64,000 nucleotides of DNA, taken from contig NZ_FZTC01000017.1 in NCBI RefSeq assembly GCF_900200035.1, forward strand, positions 186,001 to 250,000. The letters are read 5' to 3'. This stretch comes from Klebsiella grimontii. GTDB lineage: Bacteria > Pseudomonadota > Gammaproteobacteria > Enterobacterales > Enterobacteriaceae. The notes under the pieces are model-generated. The model made no database searches, was not told where the DNA came from, and saw only the letters and a program-made list of their open reading frames with translations. Made by a program: the position numbers and the translations under genes. This document shows positions 9,508-21,311 of the stretch, one piece after another. Every line of letters starts with the position of its first letter. Position 1 is the stretch's first letter.

Positions 9508-10092
9508 TCAGGTGAGCAGAGGGTTACACTCCTCCCGGCGCAGCATCTGGCAGAGGGCAATGAGCGGCAAACCGACCAGCGCGTTGGGATCGCGTCCCTC
9601 GAGGCGGTCGAACAGCGTGATGCCTAACCCTTCGCTTTTAAAGCTTCCGGCGCACTGCAGCGGGTTTTCCTTGCGGATATAGCTCTCAATTTCCTGGTCG
9701 CTTAAACGGCGGAAATGAACGTCGAAAGGTTCGCATTCGGTTTGCAGGTGACCGTTGGCGGAATTGTACAGCGCCAGGCCGGTATAGAACGTGACGATGG
9801 TGCCGCTGGCCTTTCTCAACTGGCGATGGGCGTTTTCTTCCGTGTGCGATTTGCCGGTAATTTCACCGTCCAGGACGCAAACCTGATCGGAGCCTATAAT
9901 GAGGTGCTGAGGGTAGCGCGCGGCAAGGGCCTGCGCCTTCGCCTGCGCCAGACGCAGCACCAGCTGGCGGGCGGGTTCGCCGGGCAGCGGGGTCTCATCA
10001 ACTTCCGGCGCCGCGCATTCAAAAGGCACCGACAGTTTTTCCAGCAGCATTCGCCGCCAGGGCGAGGTTGACGCGAGGATTAGTTCAGACAT
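9508..10092 (-). CDS. yceF: Maf-family nucleotide pyrophosphatase YceF (7-methyl-GTP specific)
   Basis: A 194-residue Maf/HAM1-like protein. It shows the N-terminal substrate loop [13 protein letters not shown], the conserved EVDET and the GSDQV motif that positions the metal and catalytic aspartate. E. coli YceF hydrolyses 7-methyl-GTP to the monophosphate, a house-cleaning activity on modified nucleotides. It is divergent from yceD, the first gene of the rpmF-fab operon, with a 141-bp spacer. Confidence 0.95.
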   Translation of the reverse strand: MSELILASTSPWRRMLLEKLSVPFECAAPEVDETPLPGEPARQLVLRLAQAKAQALAARYPQHLIIGSDQVCVLDGEITGKSHTEENAHRQLRKASGTIVTFYTGLALYNSANGHLQTECEPFDVHFRRLSDQEIESYIRKENPLQCAGSFKSEGLGITLFDRLEGRDPNALVGLPLIALCQMLRREECNPLLT

Positions 10093-10167
10093 ATTTTTTC
10101 ATCCACATATAGCGCTTCGCAGAGCATCATTTTAAACTATGCGCCGCAATGTGTGCGAATAAATGGC

Positions 10168-10195
10168 AAAAGGCAACCTGAGGCTGCCTTTTTCT
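10168..10195. terminator. Hairpin with T tract upstream of yceD
   Basis: AAAGGCAACC and GGCTGCCTTT pair with one mismatch around a TGA loop, flanked by T on the right and A on the left, so it is terminator-like both ways. No plus-strand gene lies upstream. It may insulate the yceD promoter, whose -35 begins at 10196. Confidence 0.6.
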
Positions 10196-10755
<560 letters not shown>

Positions 10756-10759
10756 TTGA

Positions 10760-10945
<186 letters not shown>

Positions 10946-11024
10946 TCACGCGAAAGCGTGATGAAGCTTAGTGAGGATTTCCCCGGGTAACTGGGGAATA
11001 ACCGAACCGGGCAGCGACGATACC

Positions 11025-12122
11025 TTGACACGTCTAACCCTGGCGTTAGATGTCATGGGCGGGGATTTTGGCCCTTCCGTGACAGTGCCTGCAGCATTGC
11101 AGGCACTGAACTCTAATTCACAACTCACACTTCTTTTAGTCGGCGATCCCGACGCTATCGCGCCATTACTTGCCAAAGCTGATTTTGAACAACGTTCACG
11201 TCTGCAGGTTATCCCTGCGCAGTCGGTTATTGCCAGTGATGCTCGACCCGCGCAGGCCATTCGCGCCAGTCGCGGCAGCTCAATGCGCATCGCGCTGGAG
11301 TTAGTAAAAGAAGGGCGGGCGCAGGCCTGCGTCAGCGCGGGTAACACCGGCGCGCTGATGGGGTTGGCGAAGCTGCTGCTTAAGCCTATTGAGGGAATTG
11401 AGCGCCCCGCGCTGGTCACCATGCTACCGCATCAGTTGAAGGGCAAAACGGTGGTGCTGGATTTAGGCGCTAACGTCGATTGCGATAGCACGATGCTGGT
11501 GCAGTTTGCCGTTATGGGGGCGGTTCTTGCCGAAGAAGTTATCGGTATTAAGGATCCCCGGGTTGCGCTTCTGAATATCGGCGAAGAAGAGATGAAAGGT
11601 CTCAGCAGCATTCGTGACGCGGCGGCAGTTTTGAAAACCCTGCCAACCCTCAACTATATTGGGTATCTGGAAGCCAACGAATTGTTGACGGGCAAAACGG
11701 ATGTTTTAGTTTGTGATGGATTCACGGGCAACGTCACATTAAAAACGATGGAAGGTGTTGTCAGAATGTTCCTTTCACTGTTGAAATCACAGGGAGAGGG
11801 GAAAAAAAGGTCGTGGTGGCTGCTTTTATTAAAGCGTTGGTTACAAAAAAGCCTGTCGAGGCGATTCAGTCACCTCAACCCCGACCAGTATAATGGTGCC
11901 TGTCTGTTAGGATTACGCGGTTCCGTGATTAAAAGTCATGGGGCTGCCAATCAGCGCGCTTTTTGCGTCGCGATAGAGCAGGCAGTGCAGGCTGTGCAGC
12001 GGCAGGTTCCTCAGCGAATTGCCGCTCGCCTGGAATCTTTATACCCTGCAGGTTTCGAATTGCCTGAAGGCGGCAGAAGCGGAAGTTCCAGGCCTCAAAC
12101 CCGGATGACCGGAAACGACTGA
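11025..12122 (+). CDS. plsX: Phosphate acyltransferase PlsX
   Basis: A 365-residue soluble acyl-ACP:phosphate transacylase that makes acyl-phosphate for glycerolipid synthesis. The family start [12 protein letters not shown] is present, and the N-terminal glycine-rich and SAGNTGALM motifs are intact. I placed the start at TTG 11025 because the protein then begins (M)TRLTLALD as in E. coli. The frame is open from a GTG at 10971, but those 18 residues look noncoding. The C-terminus (about [17 protein letters not shown]) is some nine residues longer than the 356-residue E. coli protein. A TTG start probably limits translation relative to rpmF. Confidence 0.93.
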   Translation: MTRLTLALDVMGGDFGPSVTVPAALQALNSNSQLTLLLVGDPDAIAPLLAKADFEQRSRLQVIPAQSVIASDARPAQAIRASRGSSMRIALELVKEGRAQACVSAGNTGALMGLAKLLLKPIEGIERPALVTMLPHQLKGKTVVLDLGANVDCDSTMLVQFAVMGAVLAEEVIGIKDPRVALLNIGEEEMKGLSSIRDAAAVLKTLPTLNYIGYLEANELLTGKTDVLVCDGFTGNVTLKTMEGVVRMFLSLLKSQGEGKKRSWWLLLLKRWLQKSLSRRFSHLNPDQYNGACLLGLRGSVIKSHGAANQRAFCVAIEQAVQAVQRQVPQRIAARLESLYPAGFELPEGGRSGSSRPQTRMTGND

Positions 12123-12175
12123 CGCCTCGCAGTTTGAGTTAACCCGGTATATTACCCAAGAGTGACTGAGCGTAC

Positions 12176-13129
12176 ATGTATACGAAGATTATTGGTACCG
12201 GCAGCTATCTGCCTGAGCACGTGCGTACGAACGCTGAACTGGAAAATATGGTTGATACGTCTGACGAGTGGATTGTTACTCGTACCGGTATCCGCGAGCG
12301 TCGTATTGCCGCACCGAATGAAACAGTTGCTACGATGGGCCTTGAAGCCGCTAAGAATGCGCTGGATATGGCGGGCGTCAAGCCGGAGCAAATTGGTCTG
12401 ATTATTGTTGCGACTACCTCCGGTACCCATGCGTTTCCTAGCTCGGCTTGCCAGATTCAATCAATGCTGGGTATCAAAGGCTGCCCGGCGTTTGACGTTG
12501 CTGCGGCCTGCGCGGGTTTCACCTACGCGCTCAGCGTTGCCGATCAATACGTGAAAAACGGCGCGGTTGATTACGCTTTGGTGATTGGCGCTGACGTGCT
12601 GGCGCGCACCTGCGATCCTGCCGATCGCGGAACCATCATTATTTTTGGCGATGGCGCTGGCGCCGTTGTGCTGGGCGCTTCTGAAGAGCCGGGCATTATC
12701 TCTACGCATCTGCATGCGGATGGGAGCTACGGCGAACTGCTGACGCTGCCGAACGCCGATCGCGTCGAACCGGAAAACCCGATCTATCTGACGATGGCGG
12801 GTAATGAAGTCTTTAAGGTTGCGGTGACCGAACTGGCGCATATCGTGGACGAGACTTTAGCCGCGAATAATCTCGAGCGTTCGGCGCTGGACTGGCTGGT
12901 GCCGCATCAGGCCAACCTGCGCATTATCAGCGCCACGGCGAAGAAGCTGGGAATGTCGATGGATAATGTCGTCGTCACGCTCGACCGACACGGCAATACC
13001 TCGGCGGCTTCCGTTCCTTGTGCGCTGGATGAAGCCGTTCGCGATGGCCGCATTCAACGTGGTCAGCTTATTCTGCTGGAAGCCTTTGGTGGCGGGTTCA
13101 CCTGGGGTTCCGCGCTGGTTCGTTTTTAG
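12176..13129 (+). CDS. fabH: Beta-ketoacyl-ACP synthase III
   Basis: A 317-residue thiolase-fold enzyme that condenses acetyl-CoA with malonyl-ACP to start fatty-acid synthesis. The active-site cysteine is C112 in AAACAGF. The His and Asn of the triad lie in VPHQANLR and HGNTSAAS. Length and start match E. coli FabH. It is 53 bp after plsX and 15 bp before fabD in the fab operon. No anomaly is seen. Confidence 0.98.
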   Translation: MYTKIIGTGSYLPEHVRTNAELENMVDTSDEWIVTRTGIRERRIAAPNETVATMGLEAAKNALDMAGVKPEQIGLIIVATTSGTHAFPSSACQIQSMLGIKGCPAFDVAAACAGFTYALSVADQYVKNGAVDYALVIGADVLARTCDPADRGTIIIFGDGAGAVVLGASEEPGIISTHLHADGSYGELLTLPNADRVEPENPIYLTMAGNEVFKVAVTELAHIVDETLAANNLERSALDWLVPHQANLRIISATAKKLGMSMDNVVVTLDRHGNTSAASVPCALDEAVRDGRIQRGQLILLEAFGGGFTWGSALVRF

Positions 13130-13144
13130 GATAAGGATTTAAAC

Positions 13145-14074
13145 ATGACGCAATTTGCTTTTGTGTTCCCGGGACAGGGCTCTCAGAGTGTCGGGATGCT
13201 GTCAGATATGGCGGCCGCTTACCCGGTAATTGAAGAGACGTTCCGTGAAGCCTCTGCGGCGTTGGGTTACGATCTGTGGGCGCTTGCGCAGCAAGGCCCG
13301 GCGGAAGAATTGAACAAAACCTGGCAGACTCAGCCGGCGCTGCTGACCGCTTCCGTTGCGCTGTATCGCGTCTGGCAGCAGCAAGGCGGTAAAACGCCTG
13401 TTCTGCTGGCGGGCCACAGCCTCGGCGAATATTCTGCGCTGGTATGCGCAGGCGTTATCGATTTTGCCGATGCCGTACGCCTGGTTGAGATGCGCGGCAA
13501 GTTTATGCAGGAAGCGGTACCGGAAGGTACCGGCGCGATGTCCGCGATCATCGGGCTTGACGACGCGGCGATTGCGAAAGCCTGCGAAGAGTCTGCCGAA
13601 GGGCAGGTCGTCTCTCCGGTGAACTTTAACTCGCCAGGGCAGGTTGTTATTGCCGGTAACAAAGAAGCCGTAGAGCGCGCTGGCGCAGCCTGTAAGGCTG
13701 CGGGCGCTAAACGTGCGCTGCCGCTGCCGGTCAGCGTACCGTCCCACTGCGCGCTGATGAAGCCTGCGGCGGAAAAACTGGCCGTTGAGCTGCAGAAAAT
13801 CACCTTTAACGCGCCGACGATTCCGGTTGTGAATAACGTCGACGTGCAAAGTGAAACGGCGCCTGATGCTATTCGTGATGCCCTGATCCGTCAGCTGTAT
13901 AGCCCAGTTCAGTGGACCAAAACCGTTGAGTTTATGGCTTCACAGGGCGTAGAGCATCTGTATGAAGTAGGCCCGGGTAAAGTCCTCACCGGCCTGACTA
14001 AACGTATTGTTGACACCCTGACTGCTTCCGCGCTTAACGAGCCGGCGGCGATGTCTGCGGCGCTTGAGCAATAA
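13145..14074 (+). CDS. fabD: Malonyl-CoA:ACP transacylase
   Basis: A 309-residue acyltransferase that loads malonate onto ACP. The nucleophile motif GHSLGEYSAL (Ser near position 92) is present, and the conserved histidine follows in VPSHCALM. It is full length relative to E. coli FabD, begins at ATG 13145 after an AAGGAT-type ribosome site, and is followed 12 bp later by fabG. Confidence 0.98.
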   Translation: MTQFAFVFPGQGSQSVGMLSDMAAAYPVIEETFREASAALGYDLWALAQQGPAEELNKTWQTQPALLTASVALYRVWQQQGGKTPVLLAGHSLGEYSALVCAGVIDFADAVRLVEMRGKFMQEAVPEGTGAMSAIIGLDDAAIAKACEESAEGQVVSPVNFNSPGQVVIAGNKEAVERAGAACKAAGAKRALPLPVSVPSHCALMKPAAEKLAVELQKITFNAPTIPVVNNVDVQSETAPDAIRDALIRQLYSPVQWTKTVEFMASQGVEHLYEVGPGKVLTGLTKRIVDTLTASALNEPAAMSAALEQ

Positions 14075-14086
14075 AAGAGGAAAACC

Positions 14087-14821
14087 ATGAGTTTTGAAGG
14101 AAAAATCGCGCTGGTTACCGGTGCAAGTCGCGGGATTGGCCGCGCAATCGCTGAAACGCTCGTTGCCCGTGGCGCGAAAGTTATCGGGACTGCGACCAGC
14201 GAAAGCGGCGCGCAGGCGATCAGCGATTATTTAGGTGCTAACGGTAAAGGTCTGCTGCTGAATGTGACCGATCCTGCATCTATTGAATCTGTTCTGGGAA
14301 ATATTCGCGCAGAATTTGGTGAAGTTGATATCCTGGTGAACAATGCCGGGATCACTCGTGATAACCTGTTAATGCGCATGAAAGATGATGAGTGGAACGA
14401 TATTATCGAAACCAACCTGTCATCTGTTTTCCGTCTGTCAAAAGCGGTAATGCGCGCTATGATGAAAAAGCGTCATGGACGTATTATCACTATCGGTTCT
14501 GTGGTTGGTACCATGGGAAATGCGGGTCAGGCCAACTACGCTGCGGCGAAAGCGGGTCTGATTGGCTTCAGTAAATCACTGGCTCGCGAAGTTGCGTCCC
14601 GCGGTATTACTGTAAACGTTGTTGCTCCGGGCTTTATTGAAACGGACATGACGCGTGCGCTGACCGATGAGCAGCGTGCGGGTACGCTGGCGGCAGTTCC
14701 TGCGGGGCGCCTCGGCTCTCCAAATGAAATCGCCAGTGCGGTGGCATTTTTAGCCTCTGACGAAGCGAGTTACATCACCGGTGAAACTCTGCACGTCAAC
14801 GGCGGAATGTATATGGTCTGA
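14087..14821 (+). CDS. fabG: 3-oxoacyl-ACP reductase FabG
   Basis: A 244-residue short-chain dehydrogenase that reduces beta-ketoacyl-ACP with NADPH. It shows the Rossmann motif TGASRGIG near the N-terminus, the NNAG motif, and the catalytic Ser-Tyr-Lys set (Ser in TIGSVVG, then YAAAK). Length equals E. coli FabG. A good AGAGGAAAACC ribosome site precedes the ATG. The 210 bp to acpP contain a weak hairpin and the acpP promoter. Confidence 0.98.
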   Translation: MSFEGKIALVTGASRGIGRAIAETLVARGAKVIGTATSESGAQAISDYLGANGKGLLLNVTDPASIESVLGNIRAEFGEVDILVNNAGITRDNLLMRMKDDEWNDIIETNLSSVFRLSKAVMRAMMKKRHGRIITIGSVVGTMGNAGQANYAAAKAGLIGFSKSLAREVASRGITVNVVAPGFIETDMTRALTDEQRAGTLAAVPAGRLGSPNEIASAVAFLASDEASYITGETLHVNGGMYMV

Positions 14822-14845
14822 CCGAGATTTGCGCAAAACGCTCAG

Positions 14846-14868
14846 GAACCGCGCAGTCTGTGCGGTTC
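14846..14868 (+). terminator. Hairpin after fabG, possible attenuator
   Basis: GAACCGCGCA and TGTGCGGTTC form a 10-bp stem with one G-U pair and a GTC loop. No T tract follows, so it is more likely an attenuator, processing site or 3'-end stabiliser than a strict terminator. Confidence 0.5.
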
Positions 14869-14953
14869 ACTGTAATGTTTTGTACAAAATGATTTGCGTT
14901 ATGAGGGCAAACAGCCGCAAAATAGCGTAAAATCGTGGTAAGACCTGCCGGGA

Positions 14954-14986
14954 TTTAGTTGCAAATTTTTCAACATTTTATACACT
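14954..14986 (+). promoter_or_regulatory. Probable acpP promoter
   Basis: An AT-rich stretch with TTGCAA at 14959-14964 and TATACA at 14979-14984 lies about 48 bp before the acpP start. The spacing between these two boxes is short (14 bp), so the exact -35 is uncertain. A separate strong acpP promoter is expected because ACP is made in large excess over its operon neighbours. Confidence 0.45.
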
Positions 14987-15031
14987 ACGAAAACCATCGC
15001 GAAAGCGAGTTTTGATAGGAAATTTAAGAGT

Positions 15032-16599
<1,568 letters not shown>

Positions 16600-16648
16600 T
16601 GCGCGCCTGACGTAACATCTCGGTTGACGTCAATGCCCATCGAAAATT

Positions 16649-16671
16649 GGCCCGCTTGTCGGGCCTTTTTT
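16649..16671 (+). terminator. Rho-independent terminator after fabF
   Basis: GGCCCG (16649-16654) pairs with CGGGCC (16660-16665) around CTTGT and is followed by six T. It separates the fab cluster from pabC. Confidence 0.9.
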
Positions 16672-16742
16672 ATTCGGTTTTCTCCGCTTGTTCAATGTCT
16701 CTCCTCCTGCGAAACTAACCGGCCAGCGATAAGGAGTCTTTT

Positions 16743-17552
16743 ATGTTTTTAATCAATGGCGCTGAAAGTGAAACGCTCGCGGTGAACGATCGCGGCGTGC
16801 AGTTCGGCGATGGCTGCTTTACCACTGCGCGCATCCTCAGAGGCCAGGTTCAGCTGCTGTCAGCCCATCTGGCCCGCCTGCAGACGACTTGTGAAAAGCT
16901 CTTTATCCCCTATGACGACTGGGCGCTATTAGCGCAGGAGATGGCGCGTCTGGCGCAGCCTCATCAGGATGGCGTGCTGAAGGTCATCATCACTCGCGGA
17001 GCGGGCGGCCGCGGCTATAGCGCCGCGGGCTGCGTCAATCCCACGAGAATTCTCAGCGTGTCGCCCAGGCCGGCCCACTATCTGCGCTGGCGCGAGGAGG
17101 GGATTTCCCTGTCGCTGAGCCCTGTCAGGCTGGGACGCAACCCTTCACTCGCCGGACTCAAGCACCTTAACCGGCTGGAGCAGGTGCTGATTCGTTCTCA
17201 TCTTGAGCAGACGGACGCCGATGAGGCGCTGGTCCTTGACAGCGACGGGTGGCTTACGGAATGCTGTGCCGCGAACGTATTCTGGCGTAAAGGATCCGAC
17301 GTCTTTACCCCGCGCCTCGATCAGGCGGGGGTCAACGGTATTATGCGCCAGTACATTCTCGCTAAGCTGGCACCATCGCCGTTTCGCGTTGTCGAAGCCA
17401 CCATGCGTCCCGAGGCGTTACGCGAAGCCGATGAGGTCGTGGTCTGTAATGCCTTAATGCCGCTGGTGCCTGTTCGCCGCTGGAACGATAAATGTTGGTC
17501 CGCCCGCGAGCTTTACCATTTTTTAGCCCCTTTGTGTGAGCTGTCTGATTAG
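16743..17552 (+). CDS. pabC: Aminodeoxychorismate lyase
   Basis: A 269-residue fold-type IV PLP enzyme that releases pyruvate from 4-amino-4-deoxychorismate to give p-aminobenzoate for folate. The PLP-binding lysine lies in [11 protein letters not shown], and the family motif [13 protein letters not shown] is at the N-terminus. A clear AAGGAG site precedes ATG 16743. It runs almost into mltG (2-bp gap), so pabC-mltG-tmk-holB-ycfH is likely one transcript, as in E. coli. Confidence 0.97.
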   Translation: MFLINGAESETLAVNDRGVQFGDGCFTTARILRGQVQLLSAHLARLQTTCEKLFIPYDDWALLAQEMARLAQPHQDGVLKVIITRGAGGRGYSAAGCVNPTRILSVSPRPAHYLRWREEGISLSLSPVRLGRNPSLAGLKHLNRLEQVLIRSHLEQTDADEALVLDSDGWLTECCAANVFWRKGSDVFTPRLDQAGVNGIMRQYILAKLAPSPFRVVEATMRPEALREADEVVVCNALMPLVPVRRWNDKCWSARELYHFLAPLCELSD

Positions 17553-17554
17553 TC

Positions 17555-18577
17555 ATGAAGAAAATGTTACGTTTCATCCTGCTGTTGGTGGTGGTGCTGG
17601 GCATTGCCGCGGGCATCGGTATGTGGAAAGTTCGCCAGCTTGCGGACAGCAAGTTGCTGATTAAAGAAGAGACTATCTTTACTCTTGCCACCGGAACGGG
17701 GCGCCTGGCGCTTGGGCAACAGCTGTATAGCGATAAAGTCATTAACCGACCGCGGGTTTTCCAGTGGCTGCTGCGCATCGAGCCTGAGCTCTCCCATTTT
17801 AAAGCCGGAACCTATCGCTTCACGCCTGATATGACGGTCCGCCAGATGCTGCAGCTGCTGGCCAGCGGAAAAGAGGCGCAGTTTCCGCTGCGCTTCGTTG
17901 AAGGGATGCGGGTGAGCGATTACCTGCGCCAGCTGCGCGATGCGCCTTACGTCAAGCATACGCTGGCGGATGATAGCTATGAAACCGTCGCGAAGGCCCT
18001 TGATCTCGAGCATCCTGACTGGGTCGAAGGCTGGTTCTGGCCGGATACCTGGATGTATACCGCCAATACCAGCGATGTGGCGATCCTTAAGCGGGCGCAT
18101 CAGAAGATGGTTGCCGCGGTCGATAAAGTCTGGGAAGGGCGGATGGAGAATCTGCCGTATCACGATAAGAACCAGCTGCTGACAATGGCCTCGATTATCG
18201 AAAAAGAGACGGCGGTATCGGACGAGCGCGACCGCGTCGCATCGGTATTTATCAACCGTTTACGGATCGGTATGCGCCTGCAAACCGATCCGACCGTGAT
18301 TTACGGGATGGGTGAGAGTTATAATGGCAAGTTGACGCGTAAAGACCTGGAAACCCCAACCGCTTACAATACCTACGTCATAAACGGCATGCCGCCGGGA
18401 CCGATCGCCGCACCGGGCGAGGCCTCGCTAAACGCCGCCGCGCATCCGGCGAAAACGCCGTACCTTTATTTTGTCGCGGACGGGAAGGGCGGACATACGT
18501 TTAACACTAACCTGGCCAGCCATAACCGCTCGGTCCAGGACTATTTGAAAGTACTTAAGGAAAAAAATGCGCAGTAA
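17555..18577 (+). CDS. mltG: Endolytic murein transglycosylase MltG
   Basis: A 340-residue YceG-family protein. It has one N-terminal membrane anchor (about residues 4-22), a LysM-like segment and a catalytic domain with the glutamate in [10 protein letters not shown]. MltG cuts nascent glycan strands in the periplasm and sets their length. The last 11 bases overlap the tmk start, implying coupled translation. Confidence 0.97.
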   Translation: MKKMLRFILLLVVVLGIAAGIGMWKVRQLADSKLLIKEETIFTLATGTGRLALGQQLYSDKVINRPRVFQWLLRIEPELSHFKAGTYRFTPDMTVRQMLQLLASGKEAQFPLRFVEGMRVSDYLRQLRDAPYVKHTLADDSYETVAKALDLEHPDWVEGWFWPDTWMYTANTSDVAILKRAHQKMVAAVDKVWEGRMENLPYHDKNQLLTMASIIEKETAVSDERDRVASVFINRLRIGMRLQTDPTVIYGMGESYNGKLTRKDLETPTAYNTYVINGMPPGPIAAPGEASLNAAAHPAKTPYLYFVADGKGGHTFNTNLASHNRSVQDYLKVLKEKNAQ

Positions 18578-19208
18578 CTATATCGTCATCGAGGGCCTGG
18601 AAGGCGCAGGGAAAACCACCGCGCGTGATTGTGTGGTAGAGACGCTAAAACAGCTGGGCGTTAGCGATATGGTGTTTACCCGCGAACCGGGCGGCACCAT
18701 TCTGGCCGAGAAGCTGCGCAGCCTGGTGCTGGATATTCAGTCCACCGGCGATGAAGTGATTAATGATAAAGCGGAAGTGCTGATGTTTTACGCGGCGCGC
18801 GTACAGCTGGTGGAGACGGTTATCAAACCCGCTCTGGCGCGCGGTCAGTGGGTCATCGGCGATCGTCACGATCTCTCAACCCAGGCTTATCAGGGCGGCG
18901 GTCGCGGAATTGATCAGACGATGCTGGCGACCCTGCGTGACGCGGTACTGGGAGACTTTCGTCCCCATCTGACGCTTTACCTTGACGTGACTCCGGAAGT
19001 CGGCCTGAAGCGCGCCCGCGCCCGCGGTGAACTTGACCGAATCGAGCAGGAGTCGCTGGATTTCTTTAATCGTACCCGCGCGCGCTACCTTGAACTGGCG
19101 GCGCAGGATCCCACTATACGCACCGTTGACGCTACCCAGCCGCTGGAGGCCGTGAAGCGCGACATTCGGGCGGTAGTGAATCAGTGGGTCGCGGAGCAAG
19201 GCGCATGA
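18567..19208 (+). CDS. tmk: Thymidylate kinase
   Basis: A 213-residue P-loop kinase that phosphorylates dTMP to dTDP. The Walker A motif [10 protein letters not shown] is at the N-terminus, followed by the DR-type motif [17 protein letters not shown] and a lid with several arginines ([13 protein letters not shown]). It overlaps mltG by 11 bp at its start and holB by 4 bp at its end (ATGA), so translation is likely coupled through all three. Confidence 0.98.
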   Translation: MRSNYIVIEGLEGAGKTTARDCVVETLKQLGVSDMVFTREPGGTILAEKLRSLVLDIQSTGDEVINDKAEVLMFYAARVQLVETVIKPALARGQWVIGDRHDLSTQAYQGGGRGIDQTMLATLRDAVLGDFRPHLTLYLDVTPEVGLKRARARGELDRIEQESLDFFNRTRARYLELAAQDPTIRTVDATQPLEAVKRDIRAVVNQWVAEQGA

Positions 19209-20209
19209 AATGGTATCCGTGGTTACGCCCGCCCTTTGAACAGCTGGTTGCCAGCTATCAGGCGGGGCGCGGCCACCATGCGCTAATGGTTCAGGCCCTG
19301 CCGGGCATGGGTAGCGATGCGCTGATTTATGCGCTTTGTCGCTTTCTGATGTGCCGCCAGCCGGAAGGGCATAAAAGCTGCGGTCATTGCCATAGCTGCC
19401 AGCTGATGCAGGCCGGCACCCATCCAGATTATTATGCGTTGACCCCGGAAAAGGGGAAGAGCTCGCTCGGCATCGATGCCGTGCGCGAAGTGAGCGAAAA
19501 GCTCTATGAACACGCCCGGCTGGGCGGCGCGAAGGTGGTGTGGATCGGCGATGCCGCCATGCTGACCGACGCGGCGGCAAACGCGCTGCTAAAAACGCTG
19601 GAGGAGCCGCCGGAGAATACCTGGTTCTTCCTGGCCTGTCAGGAACCCGCGCGCCTGCTGGCGACGCTGCGCAGCCGCTGTCGGTTATTTCACCTCGCTC
19701 CGCCTTCAGAACGCTACGCGCTGGCGTGGTTAGAGCGAGAAGTGACAATGTCACAAGACGCGCTGCTCGCGGCGCTGCGGCTGAGCGCCAACGCGCCAGC
19801 GGCGGCGCTGGATCTGCTTCAGGAAGCTCACTGGGCACCGCGGCAGCAGCTTTGCCAGATTCTCGGAAATATTTTAACCCACGGCGACTGGCTGACGCTG
19901 TTGCCGATGTTAAACCATGAACAGGCCGCGATTCGCCTGCACTGGCTGGCATCGCTGCTGGTCGACGCGCAAAAAAGGCAGCAGGGGATTACCCTTATCA
20001 GCAATCCTGATGTCTGGCCTCTGGTCAATCAGCTGGCCGCTGCGCTGCCGGCGGCGCGCCTGCAGGCGATCGCGCGCGACGTCAGCGCCTGCCGCGAGCA
20101 GCTGCTGAGCGTGGTCGGCATTAATCGCGAACTGCTGCTAACCGAGCGCCTTCTGCGCTGGGAACATTACCTGCAACCCGGGGCGGTCCTTCCCGTATCC
20201 CATCTCTGA
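19205..20209 (+). CDS. holB: DNA polymerase III subunit delta'
   Basis: A 334-residue clamp-loader subunit, the same length as E. coli HolB. It has a zinc-binding motif ([17 protein letters not shown]), as in the AAA+ family, and lacks a working P-loop, as expected for delta'. I set the start at ATG 19205 (MKWYPWLRP), overlapping the tmk stop. The frame opens 21 bases earlier, but those codons belong to tmk sequence in another frame. Confidence 0.97.
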   Translation: MKWYPWLRPPFEQLVASYQAGRGHHALMVQALPGMGSDALIYALCRFLMCRQPEGHKSCGHCHSCQLMQAGTHPDYYALTPEKGKSSLGIDAVREVSEKLYEHARLGGAKVVWIGDAAMLTDAAANALLKTLEEPPENTWFFLACQEPARLLATLRSRCRLFHLAPPSERYALAWLEREVTMSQDALLAALRLSANAPAAALDLLQEAHWAPRQQLCQILGNILTHGDWLTLLPMLNHEQAAIRLHWLASLLVDAQKRQQGITLISNPDVWPLVNQLAAALPAARLQAIARDVSACREQLLSVVGINRELLLTERLLRWEHYLQPGAVLPVSHL

Positions 20210-20219
20210 GAGAGACATC

Positions 20220-21014
20220 ATGTTTTTAGTCGACTCCCATTGCCATCTCGATGGCCTGGATTATCAAGCGCTGCATAAAGATGTGGACGATGTGCTGGCA
20301 AAGGCCGCCGCGCGCGATGTGAAATTTTGCCTGGCGGTTGCCACGACGCTGCCGGGATACCGCGGTATGCGCGAACTGGTGGGCCAGCGTCGCGACGTCG
20401 TTTTCTCCTGCGGCGTGCATCCGTTAAACCAGGATGAAGAGTATGACGTTGAAGAGCTGCGCCAGCTCGCCGCAGACGACGGCGTGGTCGCGATGGGCGA
20501 AACTGGGCTCGATTATTTCTACACGCCGGAAACGAAAGCGCGTCAGCAGGCGTCCTTTCGCGACCATATCCGTATAGGTCGGGAGCTGAATAAACCGGTT
20601 ATCGTGCATACCCGCGATGCCCGCGCCGATACGCTGGAAATTTTACGCGAAGAAAAAGTGACGGATTGCGGTGGCGTACTACACTGTTTCACTGAGGATA
20701 GGGAGACCGCGGGTAAGCTGCTGGATATGGGGTTCTACATCTCGTTTTCCGGCATTGTGACGTTCCGAAATGCGGAGCAGCTTCGCGATGCTGCGCGCTA
20801 TGTCCCTCTCGATCGCCTGCTGGTAGAGACCGATTCGCCGTATCTGGCGCCGGTACCGCATCGCGGTAAAGAGAACCAGCCGGCCATGGTCAGGGACGTC
20901 GCCGAGTATATGGCGGTGCTTAAGGGCGTATCGCTGGAGCAGCTGGCGCAACAGACCACGGAAAATTTCGCTACGCTTTTTCATATCGACCCCTCCCGGC
21001 TGCAACCTCTCTGA
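20220..21014 (+). CDS. ycfH: TatD-family metal-dependent hydrolase YcfH
   Basis: A 264-residue TIM-barrel hydrolase starting with the metal-binding DSHCHLD motif. It also has later GETGLDY, VHTRDA, LHCFTE and ETDSPYL motifs that supply metal ligands. TatD relatives are DNases or D-aminoacyl-tRNA deacylase-like; the exact substrate of YcfH is not settled. It closes the pabC-mltG-tmk-holB operon, 10 bp after holB. Confidence 0.95.
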   Translation: MFLVDSHCHLDGLDYQALHKDVDDVLAKAAARDVKFCLAVATTLPGYRGMRELVGQRRDVVFSCGVHPLNQDEEYDVEELRQLAADDGVVAMGETGLDYFYTPETKARQQASFRDHIRIGRELNKPVIVHTRDARADTLEILREEKVTDCGGVLHCFTEDRETAGKLLDMGFYISFSGIVTFRNAEQLRDAARYVPLDRLLVETDSPYLAPVPHRGKENQPAMVRDVAEYMAVLKGVSLEQLAQQTTENFATLFHIDPSRLQPL

Positions 21015-21158
21015 TATTGCTTATTATTTTAAGGCTCGTAATTAATAGCCAAAGCGAGTAAAGTTCACCGCCACAAATGGGGCGGTGAAGGTTTTTTGGC
21101 AACATTCAGACACGAGTTATGTAAACCAATGTAAGTTTTTAATGGATGTCTGATTGAA

Positions 21159-21178
21159 ACGTGATAGCCGTCAAACAA
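21159..21178 (+). promoter_or_regulatory. CRP site upstream of ptsG
   Basis: CGTGATAGCCGTCAAAC resembles TGTGA-N6-TCACA and matches the E. coli ptsG CRP site as I remember it. Its centre lies about 40 bp before the expected P1 start near 21209, the class II position. Confidence 0.75.
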
Positions 21179-21190
21179 TCATCCCGGTAA

Positions 21191-21213
21191 TTATTTTACT
21201 CTGTGTAATAAAT
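21191..21213 (+). promoter_or_regulatory. Mlc operator overlapping ptsG P1 -10
   Basis: An AT-rich dyad (TTATTTTAC ... GTAATAAAT) covers the P1 -10 region (TACTCT at 21197-21202). Its sequence and position match the E. coli Mlc site that represses ptsG until glucose transport draws Mlc to EIICB-Glc. Confidence 0.75.
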
Positions 21214-21283
21214 AAAGGGCGCTTAGATGTCCTGTCCACGGCGCGGTTCTCCCCCCGGGCCAATGCGTGAAAACGTAAAAAAG

Positions 21284-21303
21284 CACCAAATACTCAGGAG
21301 CAC
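21284..21303 (+). promoter_or_regulatory. SgrS small-RNA target site on ptsG mRNA
   Basis: CACCAAATACTCAGGAGCAC spans the ribosome site (AGGAG) and is nearly complementary to the seed of SgrS, the Hfq-dependent RNA that blocks ptsG translation during glucose-phosphate stress. The sgrS gene itself is not in this window. Confidence 0.8.
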
Positions 21304-21311
21304 TCTCAATT

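Noticed and set aside
18876-19952. 358-codon open frame antisense to tmk and holB
   Set aside because: Pro/Ala/Arg-rich shadow spanning two overlapping genes on the other strand.
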